Below are positions 1 through 8,900 of a stretch of 64,000 nt of DNA, piece after piece. The translations under genes and the position numbers were made by a program. The stretch comes from Leadbetterella sp. (GTDB lineage: Bacteria; Bacteroidota; Bacteroidia; Cytophagales; Spirosomataceae): the NCBI GenBank assembly GCA_019638185.1, contig JAHBUH010000001.1, positions 186,001 to 250,000 on the forward strand, given 5' to 3'. The notes under the pieces were generated by a model. The model had not been told where the DNA came from. It saw only the letters and a list, made by a program, of their open reading frames with translations, and searched no databases. Numbering within the stretch: the first letter of the stretch is position 1; each line of letters opens with the position of its first letter.

Positions 1-109
1 ATGCGCTGATTGATTTAACTCATTTTACGTAAAGGGCCTTGCCCGTGGCAAAAATATACATAATTTTGAAAATATTTTAATCAGACCGGGTAGGTTTTAT
101 CGGATCAGC

Positions 110-532
110 ATGATAAATTTTAATGTAGAGCTTAGCGGTTTCCGGCTAACGGAGCGAAACAGGAAGAAAGAACTGCTCAAACAGATCATCAGGGAGCATG
201 GGTTTAAACCGGGTGAACTGAACTATATTTTTGTGAGCGATGAGGAGCTGCTGAAGATCAATATAGAATACCTGAATCATCATACATATACGGATATCAT
301 CACGTTTGATAATTCGGAAAGTGATCAAATGATAGAGGGCGATATTTTCATCAGTGTGGAGCGGGTAAGGGAAAATGCGGCGAAGTACCAGACGTCTTTT
401 GAGCAGGAGCTGATCCGGGTGATGGCCCACGGCGTACTGCACCTGGCCGGCTATAAGGATAAAAAGCCGGAGGAGGCACAGGCCATGCGGGAAGGGGAAG
501 AGAGGGCCTTAAAGGCGTATTTTGAGCAATAG
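110..532 (+). CDS. ybeY: Endoribonuclease YbeY (rRNA maturation)
   Basis: Single-domain metalloprotein of 140 aa, the usual length for YbeY, which acts in 16S rRNA 3'-end maturation and 70S ribosome quality control in the cytoplasm. The signature lies near the C-terminus: His107 and His111 (HGVLH) followed by LAGYKD. In E. coli YbeY the third metal ligand is a histidine; here that position is Asp117, a substitution I believe is common in Bacteroidota. The ELNYIFVSDEELLKIN and FDNSE segments also fit the family. The ATG at 110 is preceded by an A+T-rich leader with no Shine-Dalgarno. No operon partner is visible: the next gene is on the other strand. Confidence 0.93.
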   Translation: MINFNVELSGFRLTERNRKKELLKQIIREHGFKPGELNYIFVSDEELLKINIEYLNHHTYTDIITFDNSESDQMIEGDIFISVERVRENAAKYQTSFEQELIRVMAHGVLHLAGYKDKKPEEAQAMREGEERALKAYFEQ

Positions 533-543
533 TAAGCAAGCGT

Positions 544-987
544 TCAGGGTAGCACCATGATCTTATGTGGAATGCCGTCTTCCAGGTATTCCGGCCCTTC
601 GGTGCGGAAGCCCAGTTCGCCGTAAAACTTTTCGAGGTAGGATTGGGCCCCGATTTTTATAGGGTGCTTCCCGAAGAGGCGGTAACATTCCCCGATAGAG
701 TATTCCATGATCTGCCTGCCGAAACCGTGTCCCCGGAAGCGGGGAGAAACGATTACCCGGCCTATGGACAGGTAGCCGTCATAGGACTGGTGGAGATCAA
801 AAATGCGCGTACAGGCCGCCAGTTCCTCTTCATGCATGCCCTGGCAGTGCCATGCCCGCCGGTCTTTCTGGTCAGGATCCTGGTAAACGCAGTTCTGTTC
901 TACCACAAAAACCTCCGACCGCAGCGCCAGCAGATCGTAGAGCTCACCCACACTCAGCTCATCAAAGAATTTACAGGTAAAGACCAT
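544..987 (-). CDS. GNAT N-acetyltransferase, ElaA family
   Basis: 147 aa, one GNAT domain covering the whole protein. Family marks are LRSEVFVVEQNCVYQDPD near the N-terminus (ElaA proteins have a VFVVEQ...Y.D.D segment), the acetyl-CoA pyrophosphate-binding loop R.RGHGFGRQIM (about residues 83-94) and IGAQSYLEKFYGELGF near the C-terminus. It presumably transfers acetyl from acetyl-CoA to an amine; the substrate of ElaA proteins is not established. The gene converges on ybeY with 11 bases between the stops and is divergent from the TatD-like gene, whose promoter element overlaps its start region. Confidence 0.88.
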   Translation of the reverse strand: MVFTCKFFDELSVGELYDLLALRSEVFVVEQNCVYQDPDQKDRRAWHCQGMHEEELAACTRIFDLHQSYDGYLSIGRVIVSPRFRGHGFGRQIMEYSIGECYRLFGKHPIKIGAQSYLEKFYGELGFRTEGPEYLEDGIPHKIMVLP

Positions 988-993
988 TTTTCA

Positions 994-1001
994 TATTTTT
1001 G
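994..1001 (+). promoter_or_regulatory. Bacteroidota-type -7 element (TATTTTTG)
   Basis: TAnnTTTG match 14 bases before the ATG of the TatD-like gene. No clear TTG at -33, so the assignment rests on the -7 motif and its position. Confidence 0.45.
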
Positions 1002-1015
1002 CGAAAATTAATAAA

Positions 1016-1681
1016 ATGTTCCTCGATTTTCATACCCATGATGCCCGGAAAGAGGCCGGTGTTCAAAATATTTACAATGTTATTTTGAATGCGGAGGCTA
1101 TGGCGGATGAAACGTGGAAAAACCGGGAAGCCGTATCCGTGGGTATCCATCCGTGGTATATAGATGCCGCACGGACAGAAGAAACCCTGCACTACCTGGA
1201 GCAGGTGGTGGGCCTGGAGGTGGTGAAGTGCATCGGGGAGGCGGGGCTCGATAAGCTCCGGGGACCGGATCTCCGCGTGCAGGAGGAGGTGTTCATCCGG
1301 CAGATCCGGATAGCCGAAGCGGAGGGTAAGCCGGTGGTGATTCATTGTGTGCGGGCTTACCCGGAGCTGATGGCGCTGAAGAAAGCGCTGAATCCGGCTG
1401 TGCCTATGGTCATTCATGGCTTTAGCCGGAAACCGGAACTGGCCGCTGAACTGGTTTCCGGTGGCTTTTACCTTTCTTTCGGGAAGGCCATCCGGGATAA
1501 GCCGTATGTGCAGCAGGCTTTGCAGGAAATTCCTGCTAAACGCCTGTTCCTGGAAACGGATGGTGAGGCGGAGATAAAAGAGATTTATTCCAGGGCGGCG
1601 GAGCTCCGGGGCATTACGCTGGCTGAATTACAGGAAATAATAAGGCAGAATTATAGTACGATCGGGTTAATAAACAAATGA
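1016..1681 (+). CDS. TatD family metal-dependent hydrolase
   Basis: 221 aa, shorter than E. coli TatD (about 260). A TIM-barrel amidohydrolase fold is indicated by the N-terminal FHTHD metal motif (His6, His8), GEAGLDK near residue 75 carrying the bridging glutamate, VIHCV and HGFSR histidines, and LETDGE near the C-terminus where TatD proteins have the conserved metal-binding ETD. Family members are 3'-5' DNA exonucleases or deoxyribonucleases; the shorter Bacteroidota forms have not been assigned a substrate to my knowledge. The tcdA gene follows on the same strand after 55 bases, so the two could be cotranscribed. Confidence 0.87.
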   Translation: MFLDFHTHDARKEAGVQNIYNVILNAEAMADETWKNREAVSVGIHPWYIDAARTEETLHYLEQVVGLEVVKCIGEAGLDKLRGPDLRVQEEVFIRQIRIAEAEGKPVVIHCVRAYPELMALKKALNPAVPMVIHGFSRKPELAAELVSGGFYLSFGKAIRDKPYVQQALQEIPAKRLFLETDGEAEIKEIYSRAAELRGITLAELQEIIRQNYSTIGLINK

Positions 1682-1736
1682 AAAACGGATGTCCGGACAG
1701 CAGTTCGGGTACGAGTGGCTTTACTAAATTTATATT

Positions 1737-2531
1737 ATGAATGATTTATCGTGGCTCTCCCGTTCGGAGTTGCTGGTGGGCCGGGAAGGCATAGAAAAAT
1801 TACAGCGCTCTCATGTGCTGGTGGTGGGATTGGGCGGTGTGGGATCGTATGCTGCCGAGTTTATCTGCCGGTCAGGGGTAGGAGAAATGACTATTGTGGA
1901 TGGCGATGTGGTGGATCCTTCTAACCGGAACCGCCAGCTTCCCGCCCTCTTTACCACCCACGGCGTTTCCAAGGCCGAATGGATGCGGGAACGGCTGCTG
2001 AGCATCAATCCCGACCTGAAGCTGAACGTAATCAATGAATTCCTGAGCCCGGAACGCTGCAAGGAGCTGATGCTGAATCCTTATGATTACGTGATGGACT
2101 GTATAGACAGTGTTACCCCTAAACTGACGCTGATAGAAGAGGCGTTTAAATCAGGCCGCAGGGTGGTGAGCTCCATGGGAGCAGGCGGCAAAACCGATCC
2201 CACCAAGATCCGTGTAGCCGACCTCTACGATACCCATACCTGCAAGCTGGCCTTCTACATCCGTAAGCGGGTCAAAAGGCTGGGCGTAAGCCAGGGAGTA
2301 AGAGCGGTATTTTCTACGGAAGAAATGGACAAAGACTCCCTCATCATGACCGATGGTTCTAATTACAAGCAGTCGGCCTACGGCACGATTTCCTACCTTC
2401 CCGCGGCTTTTGGCGGGGTGGCGGCCTCCGTGGTGATCCGCGACCTGCTGGGAATACCGGTAGAGGTGCAGAAACGACCGAAGCGGATGAGCAGGAGCGT
2501 GATACGGAAGAAAGGAGGGATTAATGATTAA
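1737..2531 (+). CDS. tcdA: tRNA threonylcarbamoyladenosine dehydratase TcdA
   Basis: 264 aa, matching the TcdA/CsdL length. An E1-like Rossmann domain starts at about residue 27 with VLVVGLGGVGSYAAEFI (nucleotide loop), followed by DGDVVDPSNRNRQ, where the DxxxxxNxNRQ pattern of E1/ThiF enzymes binds ATP and Mg. The later SSMGAGGKTDPTKI and ADLYDTHTCKLA are typical of TcdA. It uses ATP to cyclise t6A37 of tRNA to ct6A, in the cytoplasm. Another t6A37 enzyme, MtaB, is encoded at 33.6 kb in this window but is unlinked. Start ATG at 1737 precedes the conserved LSRSELLVGREG stretch. Confidence 0.93.
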   Translation: MNDLSWLSRSELLVGREGIEKLQRSHVLVVGLGGVGSYAAEFICRSGVGEMTIVDGDVVDPSNRNRQLPALFTTHGVSKAEWMRERLLSINPDLKLNVINEFLSPERCKELMLNPYDYVMDCIDSVTPKLTLIEEAFKSGRRVVSSMGAGGKTDPTKIRVADLYDTHTCKLAFYIRKRVKRLGVSQGVRAVFSTEEMDKDSLIMTDGSNYKQSAYGTISYLPAAFGGVAASVVIRDLLGIPVEVQKRPKRMSRSVIRKKGGIND

Positions 2532-2558
2532 TTGTTAATGGGGTAAGATTTATCATAA

Positions 2559-2613
2559 ATGGTTAATTATTAATGATTAAGTTCTTATTCATTAACCATT
2601 AATAATTAACCAT
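2559..2613. repeat. A+T-rich inverted repeat between convergent genes
   Basis: Two perfect 17-base arms (2559-2575 and 2597-2613) flank a 21-base spacer between the stops of tcdA and dps. Neighbouring sequence (2521-2540, 2591-2620) repeats the same ATTAACCAT/TTAATGATTAA theme, so the area is a small cluster of related A+T-rich repeats. It could act as a two-way terminator, but there is no GC-rich stem. Confidence 0.6.
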
Positions 2614-2620
2614 TCACCAT

Positions 2621-3082
2621 TTACTTCAGGTGTGCCCGCAGCATCCACGCCGTCTTCTCATGCTGCTCCAGCAGGCCGGTGATGAAATCATCGGTGCCTT
2701 TGTCCAGTTGGTTTTCAAGGGCTTCCAGCTGCTCCCGGATGTAGATGATGATAGACTCGTAGTCGCTCAGGAGGGCCTGTATAAAGCTCAGGCTGTCATT
2801 TTTCTCCAGGGGCTTTTCCGACAGGTGAGTGAGCTTCAGGTAGTCGGTCAGGGAAGCGGTGGCGTAGTGGTCCAGCTTCCGTAGTCTTTCCGCCACCTCG
2901 TCTACAATGAGGGCCAGTTCGTTATATTGCTGCTCAAAATAGATGTGCATGGTATGAAAATCCGGGCCTTCCACGTTCCAGTGGGCATTCCGGGTTTTCA
3001 TGTAGAGAACAAATTCATCGGCCAGCAAAACAGTCAGAAATTTGGTAACTTTCGTGTTGTCTTTGATTCCTATAGTATTCAT
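2621..3082 (-). CDS. dps: Dps-type DNA-protecting ferritin
   Basis: 153 aa four-helix ferritin-like protein. The intersubunit ferroxidase site of Dps is recognisable in the segment TRNAHWNVEGPDFHTMH (about residues 32-48), with His from AHWNV and FHTMH, and in the DEVAERLRKL helix supplying the acidic ligands. Dps dodecamers oxidise Fe(II) with hydrogen peroxide, store iron, and shield DNA in stress and stationary phase. The N-terminal tail is short and only weakly basic, so DNA binding is not evident from the sequence. The gene is monocistronic, convergent with tcdA. No OxyR or Fur box could be recognised upstream. Confidence 0.9.
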   Translation of the reverse strand: MNTIGIKDNTKVTKFLTVLLADEFVLYMKTRNAHWNVEGPDFHTMHIYFEQQYNELALIVDEVAERLRKLDHYATASLTDYLKLTHLSEKPLEKNDSLSFIQALLSDYESIIIYIREQLEALENQLDKGTDDFITGLLEQHEKTAWMLRAHLK

Positions 3083-3514
3083 GATTTCGTGATTTTTTGT
3101 TACTGATATAACGTTTTTGAGCTAAGGAAAGTGCATTTTTTAGTGAATTATCAGTAAGCCGGCACCGGCGGCCTTTTTTTACCCCACCGGTACGTCCAGT
3201 AAGCCGGGAGCCGTCGGGCCGCGGCATGCGAGTGGTGTTTTTAAACAGGTAGGTGATTCCTAAGCCTGCCCAAAGTGAACAGCAGCAGAAAGAGTGGTTT
3301 TATTATCGCGTTTTTGTTGCAAATTATCCGGCTAAATAGAAGAAATTCTGAACGAAGATCCGGATTTCTATATCAGAACAGGAGAAAATCCGCCGGAAGT
3401 TGTTTCCTTTTTGAAAATACCGTGAAAACACCCCCCTTAAAAGGGGTAAAAACACGGAGTGTTTTCCTGTGTAGAAATATTATCTTGCAAACGATTTTAT
3501 AGCCATGAAAACGC
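3083..3514. other. Intergenic stretch without a supported gene
   Basis: About 430 bases. It holds a short GC-rich patch at roughly 3150-3230 in which CAGTAAGCCGG occurs twice, and a small hairpin-capable CCCCTTAAAAGGGG near 3432-3445. A 75-codon open frame at 3275-3502 has no signal peptide or domain I can recognise and a composition like noncoding DNA, so I do not call it. Confidence 0.5.
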
Positions 3515-3522
3515 TACATTTG
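3515..3522 (+). promoter_or_regulatory. Candidate -7 element (TACATTTG)
   Basis: TAnnTTTG match 52 bases before the small lipoprotein gene; a hairpin lies between the two. A TTG lies 27 bases upstream, somewhat too far for a canonical -33. Confidence 0.35.
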
Positions 3523-3530
3523 TATGAATA

Positions 3531-3552
3531 ACGCCGGAGTGGTATCCGGCGT
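3531..3552 (+). promoter_or_regulatory. Leader hairpin before the small lipoprotein gene
   Basis: ACGCCGGA and TCCGGCGT form a perfect 8-bp stem with a 6-base loop, followed by TCATTATTT. It sits between the candidate promoter and the ATG at 3575, so it may be a 5'-UTR structure or attenuator. Confidence 0.45.
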
Positions 3553-3574
3553 CATTATTTAAAACTACTATGAC

Positions 3575-3830
3575 ATGAAAACAATCTCATTTCTACTGCT
3601 TTGTACAGTCTGCCTATCCTGTGGAAAAAAAACTGTTGATCCCGCTCTGTAACAGTTATGTTTCTAAATATCAAACGGCTATTACCGCGTATGCGGCCAG
3701 CCCTACGGCATCTAACTGCCTCTCTTTGAAAAGCTCATTGAGTGATATTGTAAACAAGTGTACCCTTATCACCGCCCAGGAAAAGGCGGATTATAATGCC
3801 CAGATTAACGGGCTGAATTGCAATAACTGA
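3575..3830 (+). pseudogene. Small lipoprotein gene with frameshift in an A8 run
   Basis: The ATG at 3575 opens a lipoprotein signal peptide, MKTISFLLLCTVCLSCGKK, with the lipobox LSC and Cys16. In that frame translation stops after 25 codons. From 3621 the next frame encodes a cysteine-containing, helix-rich domain (KLLIPLCNSYVSKYQTAI onward, ending CNN at 3830) that makes a natural mature lipoprotein. The two frames meet in a run of eight A's (3625-3632); one A fewer would join them into an 84-aa lipoprotein. This may be a true mutation, slippage at the homopolymer, or a sequencing error. I do not recognise the mature domain. Confidence 0.6.
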
Positions 3831-3838
3831 CCTGTAAA

Positions 3839-3894
3839 AGCGGATCCGTACCGGTTGACCTGAGGGCATACGGGCGCGGATCCGCTGGTTTTTT
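3839..3894 (+). terminator. Rho-independent terminator
   Basis: A perfect 10-bp stem, AGCGGATCCG (3839-3848) with CGGATCCGCT (3877-3886), closes a 28-base loop and is followed by GGTTTTTT. It ends the small lipoprotein transcript and lies 6 bases before the convergent VWA gene's stop. Confidence 0.75.
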
Positions 3895-3902
3895 GGAGGG
3901 TC

Positions 3903-4898
3903 TTATTTGACCGTCTTGATGTCGAACCGTAGTTTTACGGGGGTCTGTCGCGGAATCACCTGCTGGTTCCGGACGTAGGTCAGGTGATAGACATTGGAGA
4001 TCAGCCGCCCGAATTTCTCAAATACTTCTTTCACCTGGGCGGCGCTGGTGGGAATACTCACAATCCATCCGCTGTTGACCAGCTTAGGCGGCACACTGGA
4101 GTCCAGCCCGCCTTTTCCTTCCAGCCCGATGAAGAATCCACGGATCTTATTGGTGTTCTTATCGTTTTTGATCTTACTCAGGATGTTATCGATGTTATAG
4201 TAGTTGGGATCCGAGAGGTTATCCGTACCGTCAGTAAAGGTCACCAGGATCCTGGACTGGGCCGGAGACCGTAAAAGCATTTCCACGCCTTCGTCCATGG
4301 CTTTGTAAAGCGAGGTGAAACGGTCAGGGGTCAGGCCGGAAATGTAGGTTTTCAGAGCTTCCCGGTTATTGGTAATGGGGAAGGTGCTGACATTGGTAGA
4401 GAAGTCTACAATCCCCATTTTTACTTCGGGATGACTGGAAAAGGTCTGATCTATAAAGCCCATGGCGTATTCCTTGATCTTGGAGAAGTCGGCGCCCAGG
4501 GACTCGCTTCGGTCCAGCACGAGTACCACCACGCCCACGTCCTGGGTCTGCGTAAAGTCCATGGTAAATTCCACGTCTTCCTTCCAGTTATTGTTCCGGA
4601 ATTCAAAAGCCTTGATGGCTTCGATGTTATAATTATTATTCTGGTTATCTACAATCTTGAAGTTGTCGATCACTACTTTGGTCAGTTGGCTCCCTTCGGT
4701 TTGTCCTTCAAAGGTCTGCGAGAAGTCGATTTTGATCTCTTTAGAGGTTTTTAGCCCATCAAAACGAATCTCCGGATTACGTCCTGTAGTATTCCAGAAG
4801 TCAAGGTAGATCTGAAAGGTATTACCGGCATCCGGCTCAGTGGGGTTGCATCCGAACACGAAAACGGAAAGCAACAGGGCTTTGAAGAGGAGTTTCAT
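3903..4898 (-). CDS. Lipoprotein with von Willebrand factor A domain
   Basis: 331 aa. The N-terminus MKLLFKALLLSVFVFGCNP has a lipobox ending at Cys17, so the protein is probably lipid-anchored in the envelope. About 100 residues of beta-rich sequence precede a VWA domain: VVLVLDRSES supplies the DxSxS part of the MIDAS metal site, and TFTDGTDNLSD the conserved later Asp. An Arg/Thr-containing segment (DRFTSLYKAMDEGV) between them fits the MIDAS threonine loop. VWA domains mediate metal-dependent protein binding; the partner is unknown. Divergent from the acyltransferase gene with about 100 bases between starts. Confidence 0.82.
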   Translation of the reverse strand: MKLLFKALLLSVFVFGCNPTEPDAGNTFQIYLDFWNTTGRNPEIRFDGLKTSKEIKIDFSQTFEGQTEGSQLTKVVIDNFKIVDNQNNNYNIEAIKAFEFRNNNWKEDVEFTMDFTQTQDVGVVVLVLDRSESLGADFSKIKEYAMGFIDQTFSSHPEVKMGIVDFSTNVSTFPITNNREALKTYISGLTPDRFTSLYKAMDEGVEMLLRSPAQSRILVTFTDGTDNLSDPNYYNIDNILSKIKNDKNTNKIRGFFIGLEGKGGLDSSVPPKLVNSGWIVSIPTSAAQVKEVFEKFGRLISNVYHLTYVRNQQVIPRQTPVKLRFDIKTVK

Positions 4899-5000
4899 AG
4901 TATTATCAGGAAAACATTTGTTGAGATTGTAACGAAAACAATCCCGTAAACTTTTATTTGCACGCTATTTCTTTGCAATTTTACAACTTATTTTTAAAAA

Positions 5001-5945
5001 ATGAATACGGGACGCTTAATTATTCCCGTAACCCGAAGAATGCAAGCTATTAGTTTTTACCTCCTATTCCCTTTTATCCGGTTATTTTCCCTACTGCCTT
5101 TGGGAGCCATGTACTTTCTATCGGACTACCTGGTGTATCCGCTGCTTTACCGGGTTTTGGGTTACCGGAAGAAGGTGGTGCAGGAAAATATGCGAAAAGT
5201 ATTCCCGGATAAGACGGAAGCCGAACGGAAGGAGATAGAAAGAAAATTTTACCATTACCTGTCTGATCTTTTTATGGAGACGGTGAAGGGATTCAGCCTG
5301 TCGTATGAAGAACTGGAGGAACGCATTATCATTACTAATTCCGGTTTACTCAAGAAACTATATGATGCCCATGACGGGATAGTGCTCACCCTGGGTCACG
5401 TAGGGAATTACGAATGGCTGGCCCAGTATCTCCCGCAGGCTATGGACATGACTATAGCCGCACCTTACCGGAAATTTACCAACCCGTATTTCGATAACGC
5501 GTTTAAAGCATCCCGGGGGCGGGGTGGAGGAGTTCTTTTTCATACCCAGCATACCCGGGAGTTTATCCGTATACAAAAGGATAAATATGTGCTGGCCCTG
5601 GCCAATGACCAGTCGGCACCCGCTGAGAAGTCGTATTGGGTTAGGTTTCTGAACCAGGATACTTCTTTTTTTGAGGGGACGGAGAAGATGGCCCGTCAAC
5701 TGAATTTCCCGGTGGTTTTTGTGAATATGCTGGTACCGGAAAGAGGGAAATACCAGGTTACTTTCCAGCTCATAACGGAAGATCCCTCAAAAGAACCCCT
5801 GGGGGCTATTCTGGAGCAGCATGCCCGTTTACTGGAGGAAAATATCTACCAGGCGCCGCAGTACTGGCTTTGGTCGCACAAACGCTGGAAGCATAAGAAA
5901 CCGGCTGGTTTTACCTACGGTTTTACCCGGAATATCATGGATTAA
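5001..5945 (+). CDS. LpxL/HtrB-type lipid acyltransferase
   Basis: 314 aa, the usual length of lysophospholipid/lipid A late acyltransferases (PF03279). A hydrophobic N-terminal segment around residues 14-45 would anchor it in the inner membrane. The catalytic motif is LGHVGNYEW (His-x4-Glu, about residues 131-136). ANDQSAP corresponds to the usual N/D-Q-x2-P element, and FEGTEKMARQLNFPVVF follows the family pattern. It likely adds a secondary acyl chain to lipid A in LPS or makes an ornithine- or amino-lipid; the sequence alone does not decide. The ATG at 5001 starts the conserved N-terminus. It converges on dnaE with 5 bases between the stops. Confidence 0.85.
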   Translation: MNTGRLIIPVTRRMQAISFYLLFPFIRLFSLLPLGAMYFLSDYLVYPLLYRVLGYRKKVVQENMRKVFPDKTEAERKEIERKFYHYLSDLFMETVKGFSLSYEELEERIIITNSGLLKKLYDAHDGIVLTLGHVGNYEWLAQYLPQAMDMTIAAPYRKFTNPYFDNAFKASRGRGGGVLFHTQHTREFIRIQKDKYVLALANDQSAPAEKSYWVRFLNQDTSFFEGTEKMARQLNFPVVFVNMLVPERGKYQVTFQLITEDPSKEPLGAILEQHARLLEENIYQAPQYWLWSHKRWKHKKPAGFTYGFTRNIMD

Positions 5946-5950
5946 AGGAC

Positions 5951-8900
5951 TTAATTCAGTGAAACGTTTTCCGCCCCCAGCAGGACGGAGAGCCGGCTGT
6001 GGATCTCCTTATTGATCTCGATACGCACGGTACGTGAAAACAGGGCGATGTCATATTGATTCTGGGTGTCGTATACATCGATCTTCAGCCCGAATTTCCC
6101 CGGGTTTTTCAGCACGATGTCCTGTATTTCCTGCACCAGCGACTTGTCCAGCGTGCTGATGTCCAGCTTTATCTTCATTTCCCGCAGTCGTTTTTCTTTC
6201 ATTTCGCTGAGCAGGTCAATGGACTGGGGCTTGAATTCCAGCTCATCGTCTTTGCCCCAGCGACCCATGACCTTCCCTTTGATGTAGATGAAGGCTTCCG
6301 GGATGAAGTAACGGGAATATTCCATAAAATCACGGCCAAACAGGGCTATTTCCAGAGATCCCGTGTAGTCTTCTATCCGGTAAATTCCGAACTGGTTCCC
6401 GTTTTTCGACTGCCGGATGTTAGCGGAGGTGACCACTCCGCCAATGGTAAATTCTTTGTCTTTGTTTTCTTTTTCCAGCAGGGCGTTATCCAGCGGCCGG
6501 CAGAGGCTCATTTCCATGGCAAACTGATCCAGCGGGTGCCCGGAGATGTAAAAGCCCACCACTTCTTTTTCGTAGCGCAGCTTTTCAATGTTGCCCCATT
6601 CTTCCACCCGGTCTATTTTGGGCTTCTGGATACTGAAGCCGGCATCATTCCCGAAAGACCCGAAAAGCGTGTTCTGGGTGCTCATTTTGTCTTCCATCAC
6701 CTTATTGGCGTAGCGGATAAGCCGCTCTATAAAGGTGCCGCCCTCTTCCGATACGTGGAAATACACCGCCCGGTGAATGTCTTCGAAACAGTCAAAAGCC
6801 CCGGCGTAAACCAGTGATTCCAGCGTTTTTTTATTCACCGTACGTAGGTTGACCCGGGTGATGAAATCGAAAATATCCTTAAACGGGCCGTTTTTCTCCC
6901 GTTCTTCGATGATCGAATCCACGGCGGCATCACCGGTGCCCTTGATACCCCCCAGTCCGAAGCGGATCTCGTGTTTTTTGTTGACACTGAACCGCTTCTG
7001 CGATTCGTTAATGTCAGGCCCCAGTACCTGCAGCCCCAGCGCCTTACATTCTTCCATAAAGAAGGTGATTTTCTCAATGTTCCCCAGCTGGGAGGTCAGT
7101 ACGCCGGCCATATATTCGGCCGTATAGTGGGTTTTCAGATAGGCGGTCTGGTAGGCCACAAAGGCGTAGCAGGTGGAGTGCGACTTGTTAAAGGCGTATT
7201 GGGCAAAAGCCTCCCAGTCGGTCCAGATCTTATCCAGTTTTTTCTCAGCGTGCCCGTTTTTGAGTCCGCCTTCTATGAATTTGGCCTTCATTTTATCCAG
7301 CACTTCCTTCTGCTTCTTACCCATGGCCTTACGGAGTACGTCGGCATCGCCCTTGGTGAAGTCGGCCAGCTTCTGCGACAGCAGCATCACCTGCTCCTGG
7401 TACACGGTGATCCCGTAGGTTTCGGCCAGATGCTCCTCCATTTCGGGAAGGTCATAGGTGATGGGTTCATGGCCGTGTTTCCGGTTCACGTAGCTTGGAA
7501 TATAGGCGATAGGCCCCGGCCGGTACAGGGCGTTCATGGCGATGAGGTCACCGAAACGGTCAGGCTGAAGATCCTTCATGTATTTCTTCATCCCGTCCGA
7601 TTCAAACTGGAAAATGGCGTTGGTCTCGCCCCGTTGGAAGAGCCTGTAGGTTTCTTCGTCGTCCAGCGGAATCTCATCGATGTCAATATCCACCCCGTAG
7701 TTTTCGCGGATCATCCGCAGGGCTTCCTTGATGATGGTCAGGTTTCGGAGTCCCAGGAAGTCCATCTTGATTACCCCGGCGTCTTCTATCACTTTTCCTT
7801 CAAACTGGGTCACCAGCAGGTCGGAGTCTTTGGAAGTGGAAACCGGCACGATCTCCGAAAGGTCATAGGGGGCTATGATGATTCCCGCGGCATGGATACC
7901 CGTGTTCCGCACGGTTCCTTCCAGTTTTTCGGCCTGTTTCAGCACTTTGGAGGTAAGATCGCGGCCCTGGTACATTTCGCGGACCTGCTTCACATTCTCC
8001 ACTTCGTCCGGGTTAAGGCCCAGCTCGGCCAGTGATTTAGGACCTGACAGCGGCATGTGAATCAGCTTCTGGAAGTTCATTCCATAGCCGGGTTTATCCG
8101 GGATGAGCTTGGCTATCTGGTTAGCTTCCGCCAGGGGCAGGTCCATCACCCGGGCCACGTCTTTTACCGATGATTTCGTGGCCATGGTGCCATAGGTAAT
8201 GATCTGCGCCACCTGGTTTTTACCGTATTTATCCACCACGTAATCGATCACCTTCTGGCGGCCTTCATCGTCAAAATCAGTATCAATATCGGGCATTGAC
8301 TTCCGGTCAGGATTCAGGAAACGCTCAAACAGGAGGTTGTATTTAATGGGGTCAATGTTCGTGATACCGATACAATAGGCCACTGCCGAACCGGCCGCCG
8401 AACCCCGGCCCGGCCCGATCATCACCCCCAGCTCACGCCCGGCTTTGATAAAGTCCATTACGATCAGGAAGTAACCGGCAAACCCCATGGTTTTAATGGT
8501 GTGCAACTCAAAATTCAGCCTTTCTTCGGCTTCCGCGCTGAGGGTGCCGTAGCGTTTGCGGGCCCCTTCAAAGGTAATGTGCCGCAGGTACTCCCATTGG
8601 TTGAGGGTGTCGTCAGCATGCACCTTAAACTCCTGGGGAATAGGGAAGTTAGGCAGCAGGATATCCTTTTTGAGATTAAGGGTCTCTATTTTACCTACTA
8701 TTTCATTGGTATTGTCAATGGCCGCCGGGATGTCAGAAAACAGCTGCGACATTTCCGCGGTGGTCTTGAAATAGAACTGGTCGTTATAAAAGGCAAACCG
8801 GGTTCCTTTTTTGCTTCCCTCGTCGTCGTCTGAGAACTCTTTATTACTCGGTGTAGCCAGCTTTTCGCCGGTATTGATACAGAGCAGGATATCGTGCGCC

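Noticed and set aside
3015-3227. 70-codon minus-strand frame overlapping the dps start
   Set aside because: Overlaps dps in another frame, lacks a domain and follows noncoding GC-rich sequence.
3275-3502. 75-codon plus-strand frame after dps
   Set aside because: No signal peptide, promoter or recognisable domain; basic, irregular composition typical of chance frames.
6056-8035. Long plus-strand frames of 253 and 354 codons inside dnaE
   Set aside because: Antisense shadows of a highly conserved gene; no domain in them.
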